From contig LGER01000016.1 of assembly GCA_001507915.1 (NCBI GenBank), forward strand, positions 1 to 35,856: a stretch of 35,856 bases of DNA. Direction: 5' to 3'. The notes under the pieces were generated by a model. It saw only the letters and a program-made list of their open reading frames with translations, had not been told where the DNA came from and searched no databases. Position numbers and translations under genes: made by a program. Within the stretch, counting starts at the first letter, position 1. Each line of letters starts with the position of its first letter. Shown here in pieces: positions 9,437 through 17,801 of this stretch. This DNA is from Desulfonauticus sp. 38_4375 (lineage in GTDB: Bacteria; Desulfobacterota; Desulfovibrionia; Desulfovibrionales; Desulfonatronovibrionaceae).

Positions 9437-10348
9437 ATGGATAAAGAAGTATTTCAAAGGGTTGTAAAGGAGTTAGTAGAAAAAGAGTATTTTCCCAAGA
9501 GTAAATTGTCCATAGAAAGCAACCAGCCTCTTCCTTCCATTGCAGTGCTAAGGGAGGTGGTGGAAGATTTGCGAGCAGTTCTTTTTCCTGGCTATTTTGG
9601 TCCCTGTCATATCGACGAAAGAGCCAAGGAATATTATCTGGGCGCAACTCTGGACAGGGTGTACCGAGCTTTAAAAAATCAAATCCTCTATGGTGGCTGT
9701 TTTGTCTGTGGCGATGAAGACACCACCTGTATTAGTTGCGAAAAAGAAGCTGAGGAAGTAGCCATAGCCTTTATTCAAAAGTTACCAGAGATTAGAAGTT
9801 TACTGGCAACAGATGTACAGGCTGCCTACATTGGTGACCCTGCGGCCAAAACTCCAGGAGAGGCTATTTTTTGTTATCCTTCAGTGAGAGCTCTGACCAA
9901 TTATAGAATTTCCCATGCCTTACATGAACTGGGGGTTAAAATAATTCCCAGGATTATTACTGAATTGGCGCATTCAGAAACTGGTATTGATATTCATCCT
10001 GGCGCCACCATTGGCAAAAGTTTTTTTATTGACCACGGTACAGGCACGGTTATTGGAGAGACTTGTATTATTGGCAATAATGTGCGAATCTATCAGGGAG
10101 TTACCTTGGGAGCCAAGAGTTTTCCCAAAGATGAGAAAAATGTTCTTATCAAAGGTCTTCCCAGGCATCCTATTGTGGAAGATGATGTAATTATTTATGC
10201 TGGTGCTACCATTTTGGGCAGGGTAACCATTGGCAAAGGCTCTATTATTGGCGGTAATGTATGGATTACCCATGATGTGCCTCCAGGTACCATTGTAAGA
10301 CAGGCTAAAAGAGAAAACTATAAAATTACCAATGGGGAGGAAGAATAA
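9437..10348 (+). CDS. cysE: Serine O-acetyltransferase
   Basis: CysE transfers acetyl from acetyl-CoA to serine, giving the substrate of CysK. The 303-residue protein has an N-terminal helical domain and a C-terminal left-handed beta helix of hexapeptide repeats (from about residue 180, with 'GIDIHPGATIGKSFFIDHG', 'TVIGETCIIGNNV' and 'TIGKGSIIGGNVWI'). The catalytic-site pattern 'DIHPGA...IDHGTG' is intact. It is the longer type common in anaerobes. The ATG at 9437, one base after the cysK stop and preceded by GGAGAAG, is chosen over an in-frame start at 9386 that lies within cysK. Unusual feature: residues 88-101 form C-x2-C-x6-C-x2-C, a possible metal site in the helical domain. Confidence 0.93.
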   Translation: MDKEVFQRVVKELVEKEYFPKSKLSIESNQPLPSIAVLREVVEDLRAVLFPGYFGPCHIDERAKEYYLGATLDRVYRALKNQILYGGCFVCGDEDTTCISCEKEAEEVAIAFIQKLPEIRSLLATDVQAAYIGDPAAKTPGEAIFCYPSVRALTNYRISHALHELGVKIIPRIITELAHSETGIDIHPGATIGKSFFIDHGTGTVIGETCIIGNNVRIYQGVTLGAKSFPKDEKNVLIKGLPRHPIVEDDVIIYAGATILGRVTIGKGSIIGGNVWITHDVPPGTIVRQAKRENYKITNGEEE

Positions 10349-10357
10349 AGAAAAGGA

Positions 10358-11332
10358 ATGAAAGAAGAAATTTTAGAATTTGAAGACCAAAAAGTCCTGG
10401 TGGACTTGTTTGGTCCTTTGGGTTCGCACTTGGAACTAATCCATAAGACAACTGGGGTTTTTCTGGAAAATAAGGGAAATACACTTATCTTGCGGTCAGA
10501 AAATAAAGAGGACCTTAGTTGGGCCAAGAGGTGTCTTCTGGAGTTGTACCAGTTGTTGAAAAAAGGATATAAAGTTTATCCTGCTGATGTAGAAGCTTCC
10601 TTAAAGGTCCTGGCTAAAGATAACAAAACAGATTTACATCGTTTTTTTAAAGAAGAGGTTTTAACCGTAGCTGGGAAAAAGGTCATTTCGCCCAGGACTC
10701 TTTCCCAGAAAAGATACCTGGAAACCATTAAGAAAAAGGATCTGGTGTTTGCCATTGGCCCTGCAGGCACAGGTAAAACCTATTTGGCTGTGGCTGTAGC
10801 TGTGGCCTATTTTTTACAAAATAAGGTCAAAAGGATTGTTTTGACCAGGCCAGCAGTGGAAGCCGGGGAGAAACTGGGATTTTTACCCGGGGATCTGGTG
10901 CAAAAGGTAAATCCCTACTTAAGACCTCTTTATGATGCCTTAAATGATATGCTGGATTTTAAGAAAGTACAGGAAATGTTAGATAGTGGCCAGATAGAAG
11001 TGGCTCCTTTGGCCTTTATGCGTGGACGCACTCTCAATGATGCCTTTATTATTCTGGACGAAGCTCAAAATACTACTTCTGAGCAGATGAAGATGTTTTT
11101 GACCCGTATGGGCTTTAATTCCAAAATGGTAGTTACTGGAGATATTACTCAGGTGGACCTGCCAGAAAAGGTCACCTCCGGGCTTATTCAGGCCAGTCAA
11201 GTTTTAAAAAACTTACCTGAAGTAGGGTTTATTTATTTTGACCAAAAGGATGTAATCAGGCATTCTTTGGTGGGAAAAATAGTAGAGGCTTACGAAAATT
11301 TTGCTCCCAATGACAATGGAAATAAGTCTTAA
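10358..11332 (+). CDS. PhoH-like ATPase
   Basis: A 324-residue PhoH family protein. The first 65 residues resemble the small KH-like domain that often precedes the ATPase ('LVDLFGPLGSHLELI'). The ATPase core has Walker A at 134-141 (GPAGTGKT), the sensor region 'RPAVEAGEKLGFLPGD', Walker B in 'AFIILDEAQNTT', and 'MVVTGDITQVDLP'. In many bacteria phoH lies directly before ybeY, as it does here, and both are connected with RNA handling. The exact substrate of PhoH remains unsettled. The gene starts 9 bases after cysE with an AAAGGA site nearby and overlaps ybeY by 23 bases, so it belongs to the same transcript. Confidence 0.93.
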   Translation: MKEEILEFEDQKVLVDLFGPLGSHLELIHKTTGVFLENKGNTLILRSENKEDLSWAKRCLLELYQLLKKGYKVYPADVEASLKVLAKDNKTDLHRFFKEEVLTVAGKKVISPRTLSQKRYLETIKKKDLVFAIGPAGTGKTYLAVAVAVAYFLQNKVKRIVLTRPAVEAGEKLGFLPGDLVQKVNPYLRPLYDALNDMLDFKKVQEMLDSGQIEVAPLAFMRGRTLNDAFIILDEAQNTTSEQMKMFLTRMGFNSKMVVTGDITQVDLPEKVTSGLIQASQVLKNLPEVGFIYFDQKDVIRHSLVGKIVEAYENFAPNDNGNKS

Positions 11333-11717
11333 AACCAATCTTCTTTTTTTAGTGCATTTAAGTCCCAGGGAAATAAAAGAGAGATTTTTGTTCTTGATGG
11401 ATAAGTTTGCCTGTTCTTCCAAGGGCATGGAAGTTATTCTGGCGGAAGATGCCTTGCTGGCAGAACTAAATGAAAAGTTTTTGCAGTGCGTTGGACCTAC
11501 CAATGTACTTAGTTTTCCAGCAGAAAGGGAAGATTATCTGGGAGAATTGGTGATAAGTATTCCGGCAGTGGTCAGAGAATCCTTTCTTTATGCTCAAGAG
11601 CCAGAGGAACACTTCTGGCGATTGGCCATTCACGGTTTTTTACACCTGCTTGGTTTTGAGCATGGGGAAGAAATGTATCTTTTAACTGAAGAATTGGTGC
11701 AGGAGATAAATGCCTAG
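11310..11717 (+). CDS. ybeY: Endoribonuclease YbeY / rRNA maturation factor
   Basis: YbeY is a zinc metalloprotein needed for 16S rRNA 3'-end processing and ribosome quality control. The 135-residue protein has the two diagnostic blocks: 'PTNVLSFP' and the zinc motif HGFLHLLGFEH with its three histidines. In the latter, Glu precedes the third His where Asp is usual, a conservative change. ATGs at 11310 and 11316 both fit, and I chose the first. A TTG at 11301 would add three residues. All lie within the phoH end, so translation is probably coupled because no clear ribosome site is visible. It overlaps the next gene by 8 bases. Confidence 0.9.
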   Translation: MTMEISLKTNLLFLVHLSPREIKERFLFLMDKFACSSKGMEVILAEDALLAELNEKFLQCVGPTNVLSFPAEREDYLGELVISIPAVVRESFLYAQEPEEHFWRLAIHGFLHLLGFEHGEEMYLLTEELVQEINA

Positions 11718-12978
11718 ATACAAAGTGCTGGTGGTCCTTCCCTTTTATGGAGGGTCCTATCCCATAGGTAAGTTTGCTGCAGAAGGTTTAAGGGAACTGG
11801 GACATCTGGTGGAGGTCTTTGATTCAGGTCTTTTTTATTCTTCTTTGCAAAATTTAAAGCAACTTAGAATCAACTCCACCAGGTTGGAGCAACTGGAACA
11901 GGGGTTCATTCAAGTAGTATCTGAAGCTATTTGGGCTAAAATAGAAGAATTTGAACCAGGGTTTGTCCTGGCCTTAGCCCAGGCGCCTCTTACCCGCCAG
12001 GTCTTACTCAGGCTGAAAAAGGAAAATATCCCTTCTGTGATGTGGTTTGTGGAGGATTTTCGTCTCTTTACCTATTGGCGAAGTTTTGCTCCTTTGTATG
12101 ATGTTTTTGCGGTGATTCAACAAGAACCTTTTTTTTCTGCTTTGAATAACATAGGCGTAAGCAATCACCTCTATCTCCCTCTGGCGTGTTTGCCTTCTTT
12201 TCATCGGCCTCTGGACTTAAATATTGTGGATAAGAAGCGTTATGGCAGTGAGCTTTCTTTTATGGGAGCAGGCTATCCCAATAGAAGAAAGGCCTTTAAG
12301 GAATTGGTAGAGTATGATTTAAAGATCTGGGGCACAGAATGGGAAGGAGAGCCCTTACTGGAACCTTTTGTGCAAGAAGGCGGAAGAAGGGTCAGTTCTG
12401 AAGAGGTGGTAAAGATTTTTAATGCCTCTAAAATAAACTTAAACCTGCATTCCAGCCTGCAGGACCAGGAGTTGGTAAGTAAAGGGGATTTTGTCAATCC
12501 TAGAACCTTTGAAATAGCAGGGTGTGGTTGTTTTCAACTGGTGGACAGGAGAGAACTTTTGCCTGCCTTGTTTAGTGAAGAAGAAGTTATTACCTTTGAG
12601 TCTCTGGAAGACTTAAAGGAGAAAATTAACTATTTTTTACCTCGGGAAGAGGAAAGGCATGAAATTGCAACCAGGGCCAGGGCAAGGGCCTTAAGGGAAC
12701 ACACTTATGCCCACAGAATGCAGACACTGGTTTCCTTTTTAGAAAAGAAGGTGAGCTTAAAGCCTCTGGATGAGCTTAAACTGGAGACTTCTTCTTTACC
12801 TGAAGAGGTGAGGCTGGAAATAGAGCGTTTTTTGCGGGAAAAGGGATTAAAAGTTGATAGTTCTCTTGCAGATATAATCCATACTATTAAACAGGGGCAA
12901 GGAGAGCTTACTCCCATTGAGGCAGCTTTTTTGTTTTTGGAAGAGTGGAAAAAACAGTACTTGGGCCCTAAAAAATAA
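11710..12978 (+). CDS. CgeB-like glycosyltransferase family protein
   Basis: A 422-residue protein that looks like the CgeB/DUF3880 group of GT-B-type glycosyltransferases. It starts with a beta strand and glycine-rich turn ('KVLVVLPFYGGSYPIG'). It then has 'VMWFVEDFRLFTYW', 'DVFAVIQQEPFF' and 'YLPLACLPSFHRPL', the usual N-terminal half. The second half has 'LSFMGAGYPNRRKAF', 'IFNASKINLNLHS', 'NPRTFEIAGCGCFQLVD' and a C-terminal helical extension. The pattern of a nucleotide-sugar site followed by 'PRTFE.AGCG' is typical. The sugar and acceptor are unknown. The gene overlaps ybeY by 8 bases and is last in the nifU-led run, because a TTGACA and a gap follow before psd. Confidence 0.72.
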   Translation: MPRYKVLVVLPFYGGSYPIGKFAAEGLRELGHLVEVFDSGLFYSSLQNLKQLRINSTRLEQLEQGFIQVVSEAIWAKIEEFEPGFVLALAQAPLTRQVLLRLKKENIPSVMWFVEDFRLFTYWRSFAPLYDVFAVIQQEPFFSALNNIGVSNHLYLPLACLPSFHRPLDLNIVDKKRYGSELSFMGAGYPNRRKAFKELVEYDLKIWGTEWEGEPLLEPFVQEGGRRVSSEEVVKIFNASKINLNLHSSLQDQELVSKGDFVNPRTFEIAGCGCFQLVDRRELLPALFSEEEVITFESLEDLKEKINYFLPREEERHEIATRARARALREHTYAHRMQTLVSFLEKKVSLKPLDELKLETSSLPEEVRLEIERFLREKGLKVDSSLADIIHTIKQGQGELTPIEAAFLFLEEWKKQYLGPKK

Positions 12979-12980
12979 GT

Positions 12981-13026
12981 CCAGATTACAACCTGGTTGA
13001 CAAGTGCTTAAAAAAAGAGAAGAAAT
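12981..13026 (+). promoter_or_regulatory. Possible promoter before psd
   Basis: The 66-base gap before psd holds a perfect -35 hexamer TTGACA at 12997-13002. No good -10 sits at the right distance; the nearest candidates are A-rich (AGAAAT at 13021). Just upstream, 12981-12996 is an imperfect palindrome of CCAG and CTGG arms (12 of 16 positions symmetric) that could be an operator touching the -35. A separate transcript for the phospholipid and leucine genes is plausible but unproven. Confidence 0.3.
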
Positions 13027-13044
13027 TAAAACCAAGGAGAAAAA

Positions 13045-13692
13045 ATGTATCAGCCTAAAACAAGAATTTGTCCAGAAGGTGTACCCTATCTTCTTGTAAC
13101 TGGTTTTTTAGCCTTGCTTTTGGCCCTTTGGGAGTGTGAATTTTTAAGCTTTTTGGCCTTTGTGCTTTTTGTTTTGATTTTGAATTTTTTTCGCGACCCT
13201 CACCGGGTTATTCCTCCAGAAGCCAATGTGGCTGTAGCTCCTGCTGATGGGAAAATCATCAAAATCGAGCCAGCAAAGTGTCCCTTAACAGGTGAAGATA
13301 GGCTTTTAATCTCTACCTTTATGAATGTTTTCAATGTGCATATCAACCGTTCTCCCATCAAAGCCCAGGTGCAAAAACAAGTTTACATTCCAGGCAAGTT
13401 TTTTAATGCTTCTCTGGATAAGGCCAGTAAGGATAACGAACGCAATTTAATCCTCTTGCAGGATGAAGAAGGTAAATTGTGGACCGTGGTCCAGATTGCT
13501 GGACTTATAGCCAGGCGTATTGTTTCCTTTGCCAAGCCAGAGGAAGCCCTGCAAAGAGGAGAGAGATTTGGCTTGATAAAATTTGGCTCCAGGGTTGACC
13601 TTTACCTGCCTTCCTCTTATGAACCAGAGGTAAAGATAGGAGATAAGGTTTTAGCTGGCGCTACCATTTTGGCTAGAAAAAAAGATGGATAA
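13045..13692 (+). CDS. psd: Phosphatidylserine decarboxylase proenzyme
   Basis: This enzyme turns phosphatidylserine into phosphatidylethanolamine at the inner membrane. The 215-residue form belongs to the short Psd type. Two hydrophobic stretches (about residues 14-29 and 33-48) anchor it. The catalytic core has 'APADGKI' (Asp68), 'MNVFNVHINRSP' (His99) and the self-cleavage motif FGS at 180-182, where cutting between Gly181 and Ser182 makes the pyruvoyl group. Short size and the FGSRVDLYLP ending are normal for this subtype. An AAGGAG site precedes the ATG. It overlaps pssA by 8 bases, so the enzyme is made together with the one that provides its substrate. Confidence 0.94.
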   Translation: MYQPKTRICPEGVPYLLVTGFLALLLALWECEFLSFLAFVLFVLILNFFRDPHRVIPPEANVAVAPADGKIIKIEPAKCPLTGEDRLLISTFMNVFNVHINRSPIKAQVQKQVYIPGKFFNASLDKASKDNERNLILLQDEEGKLWTVVQIAGLIARRIVSFAKPEEALQRGERFGLIKFGSRVDLYLPSSYEPEVKIGDKVLAGATILARKKDG

Positions 13693-14443
13693 GGATAAAC
13701 CCAAATATAAATCTCTGTACATTTTACCCAACCTTTTAACCACAGCCAGTTTGTTTGTGGGGTTTTGGGGGATACTTTTTTCCCTGGAAGGAAAATTTGA
13801 GCAAGCTGCCTTGGCCATTTTGATTAGCTGTTTTTTTGATGGTATAGATGGAAAAGTGGCCAGATTGGCCAAGGCCAGTTCAGATTTTGGTATTCAATAC
13901 GATTCCCTGGCAGACTTGATAGCCTTTGGAGTGGGACCTGCAGTGCTGGTCTATCTCTGGCAGACCCATATTTTTGGGCGAATTGGATTGGTGGTTAGCT
14001 TTTTGTTTCTGGCCTGTGGCGCTTTGCGTTTGGCCCGCTTTAACATCCAGACAAAATCCCTTTCTAAAAAATTCTTTTTAGGTTTACCCATACCTGCAGC
14101 TGCCTGTACTTTGGCTACTTTTGTCTTTTTTAGCAGTTATTTGCCTGCCTTTATAACTCCCAGATGGCTGGCTGCCTTGACTCTGGGTTTGACTTTTGTT
14201 CTGGCTTTGACTATGGTCAGCAGCATTAAGTATGCATCTTTTAAAGATATAGAAATGGTTAAAAATCATCCCTTTACCAGTACGGTAATAGTCATTTTCC
14301 TTTTTGCCCTTATTGCCTCTGAACCCAAGTTCTTGGGATTTCTTTTCTTTTTAGCATATCTTATTTCTGGTTATGCTTATTCCCTTTTTTACCTACGCCT
14401 AAGAAAGGCCAACCTACGGGAGTTCCCCCAGGAACTCTCGTAA
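13685..14443 (+). CDS. pssA: CDP-diacylglycerol-serine O-phosphatidyltransferase
   Basis: PssA joins CDP-diacylglycerol and serine to give phosphatidylserine, the substrate of Psd. The 252-residue membrane protein has the CDP-alcohol phosphotransferase signature at about residues 55-80. It reads DGIDGKVAR, then SDFGIQYDSLAD, with all the key acidic residues of D-x2-DG-x2-AR-x8-G-x3-D-x3-D present. It is followed by several hydrophobic helices. The N-terminus 'LYILPNLLTTASLFVGFWGI' is characteristic of the type II (Bacillus-like) enzyme. The start lies inside the psd end. The last codons and the stop form one arm and loop of an 11-bp hairpin (see 14416-14441). Confidence 0.94.
   Translation: MDKDKPKYKSLYILPNLLTTASLFVGFWGILFSLEGKFEQAALAILISCFFDGIDGKVARLAKASSDFGIQYDSLADLIAFGVGPAVLVYLWQTHIFGRIGLVVSFLFLACGALRLARFNIQTKSLSKKFFLGLPIPAAACTLATFVFFSSYLPAFITPRWLAALTLGLTFVLALTMVSSIKYASFKDIEMVKNHPFTSTVIVIFLFALIASEPKFLGFLFFLAYLISGYAYSLFYLRLRKANLREFPQELS
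14416..14441 (+). terminator. Hairpin over the pssA stop codon
   Basis: An 11-bp stem pairs 14416-14426 with 14431-14441 around the loop CCCA, with one G-U pair. It includes the last pssA codons and the first base of the stop. T-rich sequence follows only after about 25 bases (14469-14485), so it is not a classical intrinsic terminator. It may stop transcription weakly, block 3' exonucleases, or separate pssA from leuA. Confidence 0.4.
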
Positions 14444-14519
14444 GGCACTTAACCCCCCCACATAAAAATTTTTTTCTCTTTTTTTAAGTTTAACTAAAAC
14501 AAACAGGAGGATTCCTTTT

Positions 14520-16043
14520 ATGGATAAGGTCTATATTTTTGATACCACATTGCGTGATGGAGAGCAGTCTCCAGGCGCTACCATGAATTTGCAGGAAAAG
14601 GTGAGATTGGCCAGACAACTGGAGCGTCTGGGCGTGGATATTATTGAAGCAGGTTTTCCTGCTGCCAGTCCTGGAGACTTTGAGGCCGTGAGGGAAATAG
14701 CCAGGGCAGTAAAGGAAGTGCAGGTTGCAGGCCTTTGCCGGGCAGTGAAAAGGGACATTGAACTGGCTTATGAGGCTGTTAAGGAGAGCAGTAATCCCAG
14801 GATTCATACCTTTATTGCCACTTCAGATATTCATTTAAAACACAAACTCAGGAAAAGTAGAGAAGAGGTTTTGGAGCTGACCAGAGAGGCTGTTGGGTTT
14901 GCCAGCAGTTTGTGCCCCAATGTGGAATTTTCTGCAGAAGATGCCTCTCGTTCAGATTGGGACTATCTGGTTCAAGTCTTTAATGTAGCAGTTCAGGCTG
15001 GAGCCAAGGTCTTAAATGTACCGGATACAGTTGGCTACACCCAGCCTGATGAATTTGCAGAGCTGATTAAATATTTAATAGAGCATGTAAAAAGAGGTCC
15101 AGAAGTTATTTTTAGTGTTCATTGCCATAATGATTTGGGATTAGCTGTGGCCAATACCCTGGCGGCTTTAAAAGCAGGAGCCAGGCAGGCTGAGGTGACT
15201 TTAAGTGGTATAGGAGAAAGGGCTGGCAATGCTGCTTTAGAAGAAGTGATTATGAACCTTAAGGTCAGAGAGGACCGCTATAAACTTCTTACCAATGTAA
15301 AAAGTGAGCAGATATATCCCTCCTGCCGTTTACTTTCCATGATTATTGGCCAACCCATTCCACCCTATAAGGCCATTGTGGGTGCCAATGCCTTTGCTCA
15401 CGAATCTGGTATCCATCAGGATGGCGTATTAAAGCATAAGGCCACTTATGAAATCATGACTCCAGAGAGTGTGGGCAAAACTTCTTCAGATATTGTGCTG
15501 GGAAAACATTCTGGCAGGCATGCAGTAAAGAAAAAACTGGAAGAACTGGGCTATCGTTTGAGTGAAGAGCAATTGGACCAGGTGTTTATGGCCATTAAAA
15601 AATTGGCGGATAAAAAGAAGCAGATTTTTGAAGAAGATGTGGAAGCTGTGGTTTTGGAAGAGATTTTTAGATTGCCAGACAAGTATAAGTTGATTTATTT
15701 AAGTGCCATTTCTGGCAATATGGCCATTCCTACAGCAGTATTAAAAATGGATGTAAATGGGGAAGAGAAAAAACTTGCTCACTTTGGTGTAGGACCAATT
15801 GATGCGGTTTTTAATACCATTGGGCGAATTGTAGGTAGAAAGCCTAAACTTTTACGCTACTCTGTCAATGCCATTACTGGTGGAACTGATGCTCAAGGAG
15901 AAGTTACAGTAAAAATTGAAGAAAACAACCTTACTTCTGTGGGCAGAGCTTCAGATCCAGACATTATTGTAGCCAGTGCTAAAGCCTACATCAATGCTTT
16001 GAACAGGTTGGTAAAAAAAGAGGAGGAAAAGAAAAATGGGTAA
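14520..16043 (+). CDS. leuA: 2-Isopropylmalate synthase
   Basis: LeuA condenses acetyl-CoA with 2-oxoisovalerate, the committed step to leucine. The 507-residue protein has the HMGL-like barrel with '[16 protein letters not shown]' (metal Asp and catalytic Arg), 'AEDASRSD', and the metal-binding HCHND motif. It then has '[13 protein letters not shown]' and a C-terminal LeuA regulatory domain (about residue 380 onwards, with '[16 protein letters not shown]'). That domain normally binds leucine for feedback inhibition. Citramalate synthase and homocitrate synthase are alternatives, but the leuCDB genes behind it and the length favour LeuA. An AGGAGG site lies 8 bases before the ATG. It overlaps leuC by 8 bases. 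Confidence 0.95.
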   Translation: MDKVYIFDTTLRDGEQSPGATMNLQEKVRLARQLERLGVDIIEAGFPAASPGDFEAVREIARAVKEVQVAGLCRAVKRDIELAYEAVKESSNPRIHTFIATSDIHLKHKLRKSREEVLELTREAVGFASSLCPNVEFSAEDASRSDWDYLVQVFNVAVQAGAKVLNVPDTVGYTQPDEFAELIKYLIEHVKRGPEVIFSVHCHNDLGLAVANTLAALKAGARQAEVTLSGIGERAGNAALEEVIMNLKVREDRYKLLTNVKSEQIYPSCRLLSMIIGQPIPPYKAIVGANAFAHESGIHQDGVLKHKATYEIMTPESVGKTSSDIVLGKHSGRHAVKKKLEELGYRLSEEQLDQVFMAIKKLADKKKQIFEEDVEAVVLEEIFRLPDKYKLIYLSAISGNMAIPTAVLKMDVNGEEKKLAHFGVGPIDAVFNTIGRIVGRKPKLLRYSVNAITGGTDAQGEVTVKIEENNLTSVGRASDPDIIVASAKAYINALNRLVKKEEEKKNG

Positions 16044-17292
16044 GACTCTGGCGGAAAAGATTTTGCAGGCCCATACCCAGGAAGAGATAACAGGCCCAGG
16101 GCAAATTGTACAGGTAAAGGTGGATAAGGTATTGGCCAATGACATTACTGCTCCTTTGGCCATAGAATCTTTTAAAAAGATGGGTGCCACAAGGGTCTTT
16201 GCTAAAGATAGGGTGATTTTGGTCTGTGATCATTTTACTCCCAACAAGGATATTAAGTCTGCTGAGCAGGTAAAAAAAGTTAGAGAATTTGCTGCAGCTC
16301 AGGAAATCCTTCACTATTATGAAGGAGGAGAAGCCGGCGTAGAGCATGCTCTTTTGCCAGAACTGGGGCTGGTGGGACCAGGAGAAATAGTGGTGGGAGC
16401 AGATAGTCATACCTGCACCTATGGTGGGCTGGGTGCCTTTGCCACTGGTTTGGGCTCTACAGATATAGCTTATGCCATGGCCTTTGGAGAAACCTGGTTC
16501 AAGGTGCCAGAGACCATCTTGGTAAAGGTTAGAGGCAAGTTAAATCCCTTTGTTACTGCCAAGGATATTATTTTAAAGTTAATAGGACTTATTGGCGTAG
16601 ATGGGGCCCTGTACCGAGTTCTGGAGTTTCAGGGTGAGGTCATTGAACTCTTGGATATTGAAGGTCGTCTCACCATTGCCAATATGGCCATAGAAGCAGG
16701 AGGAAAAGCAGGACTATTTGCTGCTGATGAAAAGACTTTGGCTTATACCAGGGAAAAAGGAAGGGAAGATAAACCCCTTTTCCCAGATAAAGAGGCTAGG
16801 TATGAGCAGGTAGTGGAAATAGATGCCAATGGGTTGCAGCCTGTGGTGGCCTGTCCTCACCTGCCGGAAAATGTAAAAGAAGTGGAAGAAGTAAAGGGAA
16901 TAAAAATTGACCAGGTAGTCATAGGTTCTTGTACCAATGGAAGGATTAGTGACTTAAGGCAGGCAGCTGAAGTCTTAAGGGGTAAAAAAGTGGCCAAAGG
17001 CGTGCGCTTGATTATTTTGCCTGCTACTCCCAATATCTTTAAACAGGCTTTAAAAGAAGGGTTGTTGGAGATTTTCCTGGAAGCAGGAGCAGTGGTTGGA
17101 CCTCCTACCTGTGGCCCCTGTCTTGGAGGGCATATGGGCATTTTAGCTGGAGGAGAAAGGTGCCTTGCTACTACCAACCGCAATTTTAAGGGGCGTATGG
17201 GCAGTTTGGAAAGCGAAGTTTATCTTTCCAGTGCTTATGTGGCTGCAGCTTCAGCTCTTACAGGGGTAATTACCCATCCCAAAGATATTTAA
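16036..17292 (+). CDS. leuC: 3-Isopropylmalate dehydratase large subunit
   Basis: The large subunit of isopropylmalate isomerase carries a [4Fe-4S] cluster and moves the hydroxyl group between carbons 2 and 3. At 418 residues it is the shorter, archaeal and thermophile-type LeuC rather than the roughly 466-residue E. coli type. Motifs include 'GADSHTCTYGGLGAFATGLGS', 'VVIGSCTNGRISDLR' and 'GPPTCGPCLGGHMG'. The CTN cysteine and the C-GPC pair are the cluster ligands. It starts within the leuA end and is followed by leuD. Supply of its Fe-S cluster would come from the NifU/NifS pair encoded upstream in this window. Confidence 0.95.
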   Translation: MGKTLAEKILQAHTQEEITGPGQIVQVKVDKVLANDITAPLAIESFKKMGATRVFAKDRVILVCDHFTPNKDIKSAEQVKKVREFAAAQEILHYYEGGEAGVEHALLPELGLVGPGEIVVGADSHTCTYGGLGAFATGLGSTDIAYAMAFGETWFKVPETILVKVRGKLNPFVTAKDIILKLIGLIGVDGALYRVLEFQGEVIELLDIEGRLTIANMAIEAGGKAGLFAADEKTLAYTREKGREDKPLFPDKEARYEQVVEIDANGLQPVVACPHLPENVKEVEEVKGIKIDQVVIGSCTNGRISDLRQAAEVLRGKKVAKGVRLIILPATPNIFKQALKEGLLEIFLEAGAVVGPPTCGPCLGGHMGILAGGERCLATTNRNFKGRMGSLESEVYLSSAYVAAASALTGVITHPKDI

Positions 17293-17301
17293 GGAGGCGT
17301 T

Positions 17302-17799
17302 ATGATATTTCAGGGAAAAGCACACAAGGTAGGTGATCACATAGATACAGATGCCATTATTCCAGCTAGGTTCTTAGTAACCACAGACCCAGAAGAATTG
17401 GGCAAACACTGTTTGTCTGGGTTAGAAGAAAACTTTATCCAGAAAGTGGCTAAAGGAGACATCCTGGTTGGAGGCAAGAATTTTGGTTGTGGCTCTTCCA
17501 GGGAGCATGCACCTTTGGCCATTTTGGGCGCAGGTATTCCTGTGGTAATTGCCCATAGTTTTGCCAGGATTTTTTACCGTAATGGTTTTAATATGGGCTT
17601 ATTGCTTTTAGAGGTAGGCGAAGAAGTGGAAAAAATTTCTGAGGGAGATGAACTAAAAATCGATACCCAAAGAGGGGAAATTGAAATAGTAAATAAACAA
17701 CTAAAAATAAAGGTAAACCCTGTTCCAGAGTTTATGCAAAAAATAATTAATGCAGGTGGACTTATTAATTTTGCTCAAGCCAGGATAAAAGGAGCTTAG
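17302..17799 (+). CDS. leuD: 3-Isopropylmalate dehydratase small subunit
   Basis: The swivelling-domain partner of LeuC, 165 residues, the short type that pairs with the 418-residue LeuC. It has '[14 protein letters not shown]' near the N-terminus, then the substrate-recognition loop '[18 protein letters not shown]', and '[20 protein letters not shown]'. All are conserved in this family. AAGGAGG lies 5 bases before the ATG, and the gene sits 9 bases after leuC and 2 bases before leuB. The closely related homoaconitase and dimethylmalate dehydratase subunits cannot be excluded from sequence alone, but the leucine operon decides. Confidence 0.94.
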   Translation: MIFQGKAHKVGDHIDTDAIIPARFLVTTDPEELGKHCLSGLEENFIQKVAKGDILVGGKNFGCGSSREHAPLAILGAGIPVVIAHSFARIFYRNGFNMGLLLLEVGEEVEKISEGDELKIDTQRGEIEIVNKQLKIKVNPVPEFMQKIINAGGLINFAQARIKGA

Positions 17800-17801
17800 A
17801 A

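Noticed and set aside
14444-14519. Leucine attenuator or T-box before leuA
   Set aside because: The gap is only 76 bases and has no leader peptide with leucine codons and no T-box motif.
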